A stretch of 64,000 nt of DNA from Bretschneidera sinensis. Taxonomy: Eukaryota > Streptophyta > Magnoliopsida > Brassicales > Akaniaceae. Below the pieces are notes generated by a model. The model was given only the letters and a program-made list of their open reading frames with translations. It was not told where the DNA came from and did not search any database. Both the position numbers and the translations under genes were made by a program. The stretch covers positions 138,411,328 to 138,475,327 of the forward strand of contig CM043700.1 in the NCBI GenBank assembly GCA_023935145.1, given 5' to 3'. Shown one piece after another: positions 12,053 through 22,882 of the stretch; positions within the stretch are counted from its first letter, which is position 1, and each line of letters starts with the position of its first letter.

Positions 12053-13526
12053 CACGGTAGCAAGAGAGTGCTTGAGCAAAGTAAAAATTTGATCACCTAT
12101 TAAGCTCAAGCACCTCTGGTAAGGAGGCCATGCTACAGGCCATTCTTGATCGCCTACCTCCAGCACCCAGTACCTCTCCGATTGCACCACCTGATGATCA
12201 GCAGTGAAAGAGTACCATGTCTGGCTGAAGACGTAAAACTTAGCGCTCATGGGAGGCACCCCACTGCATATCCTTTTTATAGTTTTTTTTAGTATTTTAT
12301 AGTTCACTTATCTATTATTTATTACTTGTTTTCCATTTTATATTTGCTTTCTTTCTTTTTCAATGACAGTGTCAGTGCATCCAGTTGAAGTTTGGGGGCG
12401 TGCTACGAGCCATGTCAGCCATTAGTTCTCCACCTCCCAGGTCAGATCTTTCCATGCTACTCACACATTGGGGACAATGTGCATTTTAAGTTTGGGGGTA
12501 TGGGGACACATTCACACACTACACTATGTCCTACATTGTTGTTTTTATTTTTGTTGCTATTTTCATAGATAAATGCATGTTCATTCTATCTAATAAACTT
12601 TCTTTTTTGTGATCTAAACAAAACTGTATGATTCGACTTCATCAGCGAGCTTAACACTTTGAACATATAAGCCAATAATCAAGTTTTGAACCTAGATCAC
12701 TGCCTTTTAGGCATTTAAGAATTCACAAGTTTAGCTTAACTATCACGAGCACATTAGCACATGATCGTGTGGGGTATGACATGTTATTTGGATTTGCATG
12801 TTTCTTTTGCTTGACTGTGAACTAGATGACCTATTAGATTGACATATTGGCATATGAAAATAGAAAAGATTGATTAGTGCTCAAAAGAAACAAATGCTCC
12901 TAAAGATCAATAAAACAAATCTTCCGCTAAGTAACTGGCCCTCTTGCCTCAGTAAGCATTGAGTGTCACGTCAAAAGGTGGAAAATTCTAAATGGTAGCA
13001 TTAAGACTAGTTAGTTTCGTAGCCTTGTTGACTCGAGCTAGTAAGTCCTTAGGGGTGTCTTTACACCTAATGCCCTAAAACCGTCTGGTTTGGGAGTCAT
13101 TGGCTAAACGCTCGTTACACGAGTCAACAAGAAAGCTTAAGGGAACTAATGTGGCAAAAAATCTCGCAAATAAAAGTCTATGCCATGTTTGTTGACTCTA
13201 ATAGGAATTTTGGTGAATCTTGAGTCACCGAAACACTACACGTTTGAATTTCTTGGAAACCCAATCTTTTATGTGCTAGTCACCACACACCAAAGTCAAA
13301 CTTGTGATGTCTTAAACTACCTCATGAATATGATTTACGTTCAAAACTCTTATTCATTGAAAAAATATGTTTACATTTGTTAAGCTTGCTCATGAATGCG
13401 CATCATAGTTTTGTGTTAAATCTAGACTTTTGATTGACACCATGAACATTGGATTTATCTATGTCATTCATTTTAGTTTATAATTTAGTATTGCTAAGGG
13501 ACTAGCAATATATAAGTTTGGGGGTG
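12053..13526 (+). other. Athila 3' internal non-coding region with polypurine tract
   Basis: About 1.47 kb without a supportable ORF. The motif AAGTTTGGGGG occurs three times, at 12388-12398, 12488-12498 and 13514-13524. The last one, followed by TG, abuts the 3' LTR at 13527 and is the polypurine tract for plus-strand priming. No env-like reading frame is left. Confidence 0.8.
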
Positions 13527-14863
13527 TGATAGATGCTTAAATATTCATATTTAAGCCCCCTTATTTACAGTTGTTAGGTCCTTTATTACGTTAATTTGGT
13601 CTCTTTTACTCCATTTGTGTGTTTTACATGTTTTTATAGGGTCTTGGAGAAAAAGAAGCAGTTTTGGCACTTAAAGGAAGAAATCTGGAAGCCTTTGAGC
13701 ATTCTCTAGACAAAGTGCGATCGATCACGCCATGCAATGCAATCGAGCACACATGCGATCGTGCGCACACTTGAAGGATCGAGTGCACACTGCGATCGAG
13801 CGTAAGGCACACTGCGATCGAGCGCACATGTACGGGCGTGAACAGTAAACTGCAGAATCCTATTTTGGAAATAAGAGAATTATTGTTTTAGGAAGGTTTA
13901 GGAACTCATGGTTCTCTTAGGACTTCTCAAATACCTATAAATACACTTGTAAACCACACACTTAAGACACACCTTAGATAGAAAACACTTCTCTCTTTTT
14001 TTTTACTTGGAGTTGAGGGCTTGGGAGAGAATTGACGCCTCTTCTCTCGGGTTTATTCTTCTCCTTTATGTTTAGTTTATTTATAATGTTTACTTCAGTT
14101 AGTATGTGTAACTAACTCTCTTATAGGGCTCGATTGAAGCCCTAGTTATGCATTCCCATATTTTTATTCATTGATAAAATCTTTGCCAATAGCTTATTAT
14201 GTTACTTAACTTGATTAACACCTGTGCTTATTTAAATTCCTCATATGTATGTGTAAGGTCAACGTATGCATGTGGTATGGATGGGTTAGTTAGATCAATT
14301 TGGATGACCGAGTCCTGGGTCTAACATTAGTAACAAGGGATATCTTATCCGGATACCCGGGTTAATCAACATGGGAAACCGGGAGTAGATACCATGCCCT
14401 AGGTCTCATGTGGTTGTCGATTTCCACAGTACTTATGTTTTCTTAAGGAACAACTCAAGCAGATATCATGCTGAATCCCTTAAGGAAGAAAAGAGTTAGA
14501 GTAGATGCCATGCCTAACTCGTTGCTTAGGGAAATCAATAGCTTAAGGAGTAGATACCATGCCCTTAGGTTGGCAACCAGTAGGTATACATAATAAAGCT
14601 AGTGCACTGATACCTTATACACATTGAGAATGTATGACTAGTGGGGGATATCAAAGCCCTATGTCTTTATTATCATCAAATCACTTTCCAACAGTTATTT
14701 ATCTCTTTTTACTTTAGAGAAACTAATTCTAAAAGCAACTTTACCAATCCCTGTGGAGATGACCTTGCTTTCGCACACTAGACTACACTGATGACCTTGT
14801 GCACTTGCAAGTATAACTAGTATGATTATTCACCTTTTTATTTAGGTATATACTCGCACAACA
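13527..14863 (+). repeat. 3' LTR of the Athila-like element
   Basis: 1337 bp, collinear with the 5' LTR. It has a TATA-like box at 13936-13943 and an expanded cluster of cgatcg motifs at 13715-13830, with two more 'gcacactgcgatcgagcg'-like units than the 5' copy. It also keeps the ~46 bp around 14668-14713 that the 5' LTR has lost. Confidence 0.95.
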
Positions 14864-14868
14864 GTGAC

Positions 14869-17800
14869 CAATACCAAACATCAATCTCATTCGACACACT
14901 ATTAGTTTGATAACAATACCCTCAGTCTTCTTTTCGGCATAAACAGTTCTTATCTCCGAAATTAAATTTTAAGCCATATTACAAATAATGTAGTTAGGTA
15001 AATTAAAAAATGTTGATTGACTGTTCAATTTTCTTCATTATCACACATGTTCAAGTGAGAAGATAAGAAAATCAATTCAGCTCCAAGAAAGATAGAGCTT
15101 ACAAAGAGGATAGATTCACAATAGCACATGAGAAACATGTACTAATGTAAATATAATATCCCATTGACTTCAAATTTTAAACCAACACCCATCTTTCAGA
15201 ATTTGAGTCAGACTTGCCTAGTTATCTCCTTTACCATTTCTACAACATGACTTTTGGTGCAAGGAGCTTTTTCTTATTCTCGTCAATTAATATCATTTTG
15301 TCCAAATCAAACAGCTGAAAGTGGAAAAGGAAAATGGAAAAATTCAACTTCCATCCTTTAAACACCGTTATGTATCATGTGTAACTCGTGAAACAAATTC
15401 ATTAGAATAATAATGGTTTTTAATAGATAAACCGTTTTAATTGCATCGTTTTCTATCAACATGAAATATAAAAATATAGTTTATGAGGTACATATGTTTA
15501 TCTTCGACAAATGTGAGTAGTATGAAAATTGGTATACAATATTTTCTACAAAATTAGAAATTAAAGCAAACTATTTTCCTTCTTCAACTGTTTTAGGAAA
15601 TCTTTACAAAAAAGAGAAGAAAATAAGCCAAATGTATGAGATAAAATCTTTGATGTGACCAATTCTAGATTCTATGGAGATAAGATCTCCATAACTTATA
15701 AATAGAAGCTCAAGACCTCATAAATACAAGTTCACGCAACCAGAACCACTTTGTCTCTCTCTCTCTCTCTCACTTATTTCTCTAGTTTTTTTTTTTATAA
15801 ATACAAGTTTGTGTATCAAATTGACGTAAATACAGTAACGTGACCAATACAAAACATTAATCTCATTCGACCCAATATTAGTTTGATAACAATACCCTCA
15901 GTCTTCTTTTCGGCATAAACAGTTCTTATCTCCAAAATTAAATTTTAAGCTATATTACAAATAATGTAGTCAGTTAAAGTAAACAATGTTGATTGACTGT
16001 TCAATTTTCTTCATTATCACACATGTTCAAGTTGAATTGTTCAAGTGAGAAGTTAATAAAATCAATTCAGCTCCAAGAAATATAGAGCTTACAAAGAGGA
16101 TAGATTCACAATAGCACATGAGAAACATGTACTAATGTAAATATAATATCCCATTGACTTCAAATTGTAAACCAACACCCATTTTTCAGAATTTGACTCA
16201 AACTTGCCTAGTTATCTTCTTTGCCATTTCTACAACAAGACTTTTGGTGCAAGGAGTTTTTCCTATCCTCATCAGTTAACATCATTTTGTCCAAATCAAA
16301 CAGCTGAAAGAGGAAAAAGAAAAAAGAAAAATTCAACTTCCATCCTTTAAACACCGTCATGTATCATGTGTAACTTGTAAAACAAATTCATTAGGATAAT
16401 AACTGTTTTTAATAGATAAACCGTTTTAATTGCATCGTTTTCTATCAACACGAAATATGAAAATATAGTTTATGAGGTACAAATGTTTATCTTTGACAAA
16501 TGAGAGCAGTATGACAATTGGTATCCAATACTTTTCATAAAATTAGAAATTAAAGCAAACTATTTTCCTTCTTCAGCTGTGATAGGAAACCTTTGCAAAA
16601 AAAAGAAGAAAATAAGCCAAATGTGTGAGATAAAATCTTTGATGGGACCAATTCTAGATTCTGTGGAGATAAGATCTCCATAACTTATAAATAGAAGCTC
16701 AAGACCTCATAAATACAAGTTCACGCAACCAGAACAACTTTATCTCTCTCTCACTTATTTCTCTAGTTTTTTTATAAATACAAGTTTGTGTACCAAATTG
16801 ACGTAAATACAGTAACGTGACCAATACCAAACATCAATCTCATTCGACCCAATATTAGTTTGATAACAATACCCTCAGTCTTCTTTTCGGCATAAACAGT
16901 TCTTATCTCCAAAATTAAATTTTAAGCCATATTACAAATAATATAGTCAGGTAAAGTAAACAATGTTGATTGACTATTCAATTTTCTTCATTATCACACA
17001 TGTTCAAGTTGAATTGTTCAAGTGAGAAGATAATAAAATCAATTCAGGTCCAAGAGAGATAGAGCTTACAAAGAGGATAGATTCACAATAGCACATGAGA
17101 AACATGTACTAATGTAAATATAATATCCCATTGACTTCAAATTGTAAATCAACACCCATTTTTCAGAATTTGAGTCAAACTTGCCTAGTTATCTCCTTTT
17201 TCCATTTCTACAACATGACTTTTGGTGCAATGAGCTTTTTCCTATCCTCATCAGTTAACATCATTTTGTCCAAATCAAACAGCTGAAAGAGGAAAAGGAA
17301 AAAAGAAAAATTCAATTTCCATCCTTTAAACACTGTCATGTATCATGTGTAACTCGTGAAACAAATTCATTAGAATAATAACTGTAATTAGTAGATAAAC
17401 GGTTTTAATTGCATCGTTTTCTATCAACCCGAAATATGAAAATATAGTTTAAGAGGTCCAAATGTTTATCTTTGACAAATGAAAGCAGTATTACAATTGG
17501 TATACAATATTTTTCATAAAATTAGAAATTGAAGCAAACTATTTTCCTTCTTCAGCTGTGATAGGAAACCTTTACAAAAAAGAGAAGAAAATAAGCCAAA
17601 TATATGAGATAAAATACCTGATGAGACCAATTCCAGATTCTCTCGAGGTAAGATCTCCATAACTTATATGTAGAGGCTCAAGACCTCATAAATACAAGTT
17701 CACGTAACCAGAACTACTTCGTCTCTCTCTCACTTATTTCTCTAGTCTTTTTATAAATTCATGTTTGTGTACCAAATTGACGTAAATACATGAACGAGAC

Positions 17801-19555
17801 CAATACCAAACATCAATCTCATCCGACCCAATATTAGTTTGATAATAATGCCCTCAATCTTCTTTTCGACATAAACAGTTCTTATCTCCAAAATTAAATT
17901 TGAAGCCATATTACAAATAATGTAGTCAGGTAAAGTAAACAATGTTGATTGACTGTTCAATTTTCTTCATTATCACACATGTTCAAGTTGAATTGTTCAA
18001 GTGAGAAGATAATAAAATCAATTCAGGTCCAAGAGAGATAGAGCTTACAAAGATGATAGATTCACAATAGAACATGAGAAACATGTACTAATGTAAATAT
18101 AATATCCCATTGACCTCAAATTGTAAACCAACACCCATTTTTCAGAATTTGAGTCAAACTTGCCTATCTATCTCCTTTACCATTTCTACAACATGACTTT
18201 TGGTGCAAGGAGCTTTTTCCTATCCTCATCAGTTAACATAATTTTGTCCAAATCAAACAACTGAAAGAGGAAAAGGAAAAAAAAAAATTCAACTTCCATC
18301 CTTTAAACATCGTCATGTATCATGTGTAACTCGTGAAACAAATTCATTAGAATAATAACAGTTTTTAGTAGATAAACGGTTTTAATTGTATCGTTTTCTA
18401 TCAACCCGAAATATGAAAATATAGTTTACGAGGTGCAAATGTTTATCTTTGACAAATGAGAGCAGTATTACAATTGGTATACAATATTTCCCATAAAATT
18501 AGAAATTGAAGCAAACTATTTTCCTTCTTCAACTGTGATAGGAAACCTTTGCAAAAAAAAGAAGAAAATAAGCCAAATATATGAGATAAAATACTTGATG
18601 AGACCAATTCCAGATTCTCTCGAGGTAAGATCTCCATAATTTATATGTAGAGGCTCAAGACCTCATAAATACAAGTTCACGTAACCAGAACTACTTCGTC
18701 TCTCTCTCACTTATTTCTCTAGTCTTTTTATAAATTCATGTTTGTGTATCAAATTGACGTAAATACATGAACGAGACCAATACCAAACATCAATCTCATT
18801 CGACTCCATTTTAGTTCGATAACAATACCCTCAATCTTCTTTTTGGCATAAACAGTTCTTATCTCCAAAATTAAATTTTAAGCCATATTACAAATAATGT
18901 AGTTAGGTAAAGTAAACAATGTTGATTGACTGTTCAATTTTCTTCATTATCACACATGTTCGAGTTGAATTGTTCAACTGAAAAGATAATAAAATCAATT
19001 CAGCTCCAAGAGAGATAGAGCTTACAAAGAGGATAGATTCACAATAGCATATGGGAAACATGTACTAATGTATATATGATATCCCATTGACATCAAAGTG
19101 TAATCCAACACCCATTTTTCAGAATTTGAGTCAAACTTACCTCGTTATCTCCTTTATCATTTATACAACATAACTTTTGGTGCAATGAGCTTTTTTCTAT
19201 CCTCATCAATTAACATCATTTTGTCTAAATCAAACAACTAAAAGAGGAAAAGGAAAAAAGAAAAATTCAACTTCCATCCTTTAAACACCGTCATGTATCA
19301 TGTGTAACTCGTGAAACAAATTCATTAGAATAATAACTATTTTTAATAGATAAACGGTTTTAATTGCATCGTTTTCTATCAACCCGAAATATGAAAATAT
19401 AGTTTATAAAGTACAAATGTTTATCTTTAACAAATGAGAGCACTATTACAATTGATATACAATATTTTCCATAAAATTAGAAATTGAAGCAAACTATTTT
19501 CTTTTTCAGCTGTGATAGGAAACTTTTACAAAAAAGAGAAGAAAATAAGCCAACT
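14869..19555. repeat. Tandem array of ~980-bp units, right block
   Basis: Continuation of the left array after the Athila insertion. The anchor recurs at 15711, 16700, 17679 and 18656. Correcting for the insertion, the unit interrupted by Athila is about 966 bp; the others are 977-989 bp. The last two copies (from about 17620) share 'ccagattctctcgaggtaag' and 'tagaggctcaag' variants not found in the central copies, so there are subfamilies with local homogenisation. The array stops after 'gaaaataagcc' near 19555, and unrelated sequence leads into the MED31 remnant. Confidence 0.92.
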
Positions 19556-19956
19556 AGTATTGATGATAAAGCCCTTTAGTGATTGTACCAATAATTAGAG
19601 ATTGAATATCTTCGTTTTGGCTTGAGAGGTTACGGCATGGGGAGGACTTCCTTCGCTTTGTGTAGTCCGCTCAATGGACCCCAAAAAAGGAAAAACTAAC
19701 AAAACATGAAAGTTAAAACTATTTTTATATTTAAATCTCAGCTTTATTGACATTTACGAAGGAAGAGAAGAGGAAAATTGAAAACCCTTATTGTTTGCTA
19801 TCACTTCCCAAGGAATTAGCAAGGAACTAAATAGTCAAAACTATGAAGTCCAAGCTTATTCCCCTCAACTCTCTATTCAACAACGCAGTAAATGGAGCAA
19901 ATGTAAAAGGTACTGAATCCAAAACCAAAGCGAGATTCTGGAAACATTTAACTTAC

Positions 19957-20373
19957 AGTGGATATAGGTTGGATTAGCAAGACGTTGAACTAATTCCAGT
20001 TCAAGCAAAAACCGTTGCCGCTCATCATCTGGATCCTTATATATATTCTTCGGCCCGAAAATTATTCGAGAAAAAAAAAGCAAAGCTAAATTTGAAAACT
20101 ACCGTTACAAAAAAATGGAGAAATACTAGAACTGGAAGAAGAAGAAAAAAAAGTATATCTTTCGGCTGAAAATTTCGTTCTTTTTCTTTTCCTGTTGCCC
20201 TTCACTTTCTCAACAACCAAACAGAGGTAATGAACAAATATAAAAACCCATAACGAAATTCATACTGTAGAATACAAACTGAATAATATGAAAGAGAAAC
20301 GAAAGCAAAGTAAAATAGAAGCTTACGATGAAATAGTAGTGGCTGTATCATCACTTTCTTCAGCGGAAGCCAT
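19957..20373 (-). pseudogene. MED31: Mediator subunit 31 (MED31/SOH1), 5' exons only
   Basis: MED31 is a middle-module subunit of the Mediator complex that links transcription factors to RNA polymerase II. Exon 1 is 20373-20327 (ATG then MASAEESDDTATTIS, phase 2, donor GTAAGC). Exon 2 is 20054-19957 and encodes PKNIYKDPDDERQRFLLELE and then LANPTYIH, the start of the highly conserved MED31 core, ending at a GTAAGT donor. For the frames to join, the acceptor must lie just before 20054, where the sequence reads CGG in place of the expected CAG. The conserved QCLANP reads QRLANP here. No downstream exon (the FEDEAFIGYL region) is found in the 19.9 kb to the left, which is array and Athila. It is either a truncated pseudogene or a gene whose next intron holds the whole array. 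The first is likelier given the lost acceptor. Confidence 0.8.
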
Positions 20374-22200
20374 TAAAACCTTCAATTGAAAAGAAAAAAA
20401 AAAGAGTAACTCAAAAACTAAAAGAGAGTGGTTCTCTAATGAATTACAGGAAATCTTGTCGACTAAATTTTCTCCATCAATAAATTACTACAAATTGAGC
20501 TAATCCCACCCTTTTCCAGTGGCACGAAATCAAATCGTTGGGGGTGGGGGGGGGGGAGAGGGAGGAGGAGAGAGAGGTTGGTTGTGGAATCAGTAATAAC
20601 TGGGGAGTTTGTTTTGCCATCCCTAATTACCAACAGTAAATTGGGTCTCACATTTAGATGGGCTGGTTCAGTAGAAAACAACCCAATCACAATTTAGAAC
20701 CAAGCGTTTTACGGCCCAAGCCCTGCATCTATAACAAAAAAGCGTTTTGTTTCTTTTTCTCCCTTAATTTCAACTTCAATCAATTGAAAAAAAAAACAAA
20801 TGGAAAAAAAGCAAAGATAGGTGAAATATTTATAGAGGATAATAAAATCGCATGAAAAAATAAGATTGGGGAAAAATAGACCTTATAATTTAGGTAAAGC
20901 TTTTATTTACTCCCTCAAATTTGTCGTTGAATCTATTAAACCTCATGTTTTATATACTGATGCAACATGAAATTTTAATGAATTTTTTGTCAAACTTTTA
21001 GTCGGGAGGAGAATTTTCAAATGCGTGAAGTGCCTACTCAACCCAATGAAAGACAAAATTGTTATTTTAAGTTAAAAAAAACTTAAATCCATACTTAATT
21101 TTTCTTCATTGTTTGTCTATGTTAATATCAAATGAACACATAACAGATTTCGAGGTACATACGATTGATTACCAAAAATGCTGGAACGGTGATCTTATGA
21201 GTTTGGTCCGTGGCAACTATTGCAAAATTCTATAAGATTACTAATAAATATATTAAGCTTCAATACTAAATCTTGTGTCAATTTTTTTAGTTCTTATTAA
21301 TTGATTTTCAATAAATGTGTGAAGGTGTCATTTTAGGATTCCGTTGTCGTTATAATAAAATTGAATTTATGATCAACAGTCCAAAATACTAGGGAGAATG
21401 TTCAAAATTTCAAATTTTACACATCAGATGAGGTTAAAATCGATGCTCAAACTCTCGATTTACAGTAAAATCATAGTAAAATTAATCATTGGGTTATGAT
21501 TTTCAATGCTTAAAATTAATTTCCCAAACTTTTTGATGAGTCAGAAATCACCGAACTTGGCACCTCTGTATATTGGTTTACTGAGAACTCTCAATTCTTT
21601 GTCCTGGCTTGCTACGTCCTTTGGGCAATTACGAAACACCGTAATGAGGTAAAGTTTGAAAGTGCTATACCCAACCCATACAGGGTGCTAATTGGCTTGT
21701 AATTCTCATCAGGCACGAGATGAGCAAAAAGCAAAGGCGCTTTCTTTCCCTCTCCACACTGAAGGAGGATCGGACCTATGGCGATAAATTTGTGTTTTGC
21801 TGTTTTCTTGACTAATTTAAAAAATAAAAAAAAATGAAATCACTGAACTTTGTGAATCTTAAACTGAAAATTACTTAAATGAAGATCCCATTCGAAGATG
21901 ACGGATCCGACTTGTTTAAGAAACGCAGAATAACAAACAATTGTTTTTACTCTCTTACTAGATGGAGAATCGTTGATATGTGATGGTTGTTTGTCTCATT
22001 GGTTGTGGATAAAATGAAGGAAAATAATAGAAAATTAAAAGAGTCGAACTTTTTATTGATTTCCGACTTCCGCTTTTACGCCAGCTCTGGACCCATTACC
22101 CATCTTCTTGTTAGTTTGAGTTAGTAGCGGAACAACGGCAATAGCAAGTGGCTGCTTTTGAAACAAGAACAACAGTCTTGCACTAATAAGTTAAAGTGGT
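20374..22200. other. Intergenic region
   Basis: Upstream of the MED31 remnant and downstream of PABN. It contains a G-run (about 20539-20556) and AT-rich sequence. No coding region, RNA gene or element boundary that I can support. Confidence 0.6.
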
Positions 22201-22882
22201 ACCATAGCTAGAGATGATATATGAAGTAGGCAGCAATTTGCAGTCATGGAAGGATTCTCAAGGCAACTTATTCATGCATAAATTGCACCAATGCTCCCTG
22301 CTGATATTTTGGTACATTACATTCAGATGCACCAATCAATTCTCCAGTATAGCGGTTTTTTTTTAATGTTGTTAGCTTCTCGGGCTGCAATTTGTAATGC
22401 ATCGTCTCGTTGATTGATCAGTTGCTTCAAGCCCTGAGCAAAGACAAACTGGAACCACTAACTATCGAATGTAAATTCATTAACCATTTGCTTAACAGAG
22501 AAATTGAGAGATAGTATAACGCAGCAGAGCAATGCTCATCTGCATTCTGAAGTCTGAACTAGTATGAAACATCACTTGGCCAATATAAATTCTCCAATAT
22601 TTAAACTAAACCACACTGAGAAACTTAAATGATCAACCAGGAATTTATAAATACATAAGAATCTTTTAGCCACTACAACATTTGCATATCCCCCTCCTTT
22701 TATCCCGTCCGAGAGTGAATGCAACATTAACAACTCTGATCCATCAATCTGCAAGCTACCAATTCAAGAAAATTCCAGCAGACATTTGGCAGGCAAATTA
22801 TGAAACAGATCATTTAATGGTCATTACAAACCATCAAATAACGGTCTTCTCACAATTGTATCTGCTACTAATGCAAGATTGA
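22201..22882 (-). other. Probable 3' UTR and downstream flank of PABN
   Basis: Follows the PABN stop codon on the minus strand. No other reading frame can be supported. The exact poly(A) site cannot be fixed by reading. Confidence 0.4.

Larger units (their letters stand above)
5153..14863 (+). mobile_element. Athila-like Ty3 LTR retrotransposon, defective, inserted in the tandem array
   Basis: Complete element of 9711 bp bounded by LTRs that begin TGATAGAT and end CACAACA. The 5-bp duplication gtgac lies at 5148-5152 and 14864-14868; removing the element restores the array sequence 'taacgtgaccaataccaaac'. The order is LTR, tRNA-Asp-type primer site, gag, protease, RT-RNase H, integrase, a long 3' non-coding region, PPT, LTR. 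This is the Ty3 order. The primer site and the integrase C-terminus (ELEHRAY followed by the QFNFD motif) point to the Athila lineage. Gag has six in-frame stops, pol has two, and the protease active site is altered, so it cannot act autonomously. The 3' region of about 1.46 kb, where many Athila elements carry an env-like ORF, holds no long ORF here. Confidence 0.93.

Noticed and set aside
13180..13383. 67-codon frame in the Athila 3' region as an env remnant
   Set aside because: Too short, with no signal peptide, membrane anchor or env-like motif.
1841..18637. A 64-codon minus-strand frame (starting MEILSP) repeated at 1841-2035, 2823-3017, 4816-5010 and 18443-18637
   Set aside because: It is a by-product of the tandem unit. 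The frame is interrupted in the other copies and matches no family I recognise. Nothing besides repetition suggests coding.
19600..19690. GC-richer patch near 19620-19680 as a MED31 exon or organelle insertion
   Set aside because: No frame matches MED31 and I cannot place it in an organelle gene.
20463..20690. Pro/Leu-rich minus-strand frame upstream of MED31
   Set aside because: It arises from a G-run and low-complexity sequence in the presumed promoter or 5' UTR; no homology.
22682..22882. Plus-strand frame in the PABN 3' region
   Set aside because: It lies in the 3' UTR of a well-supported minus-strand gene and resembles nothing known.
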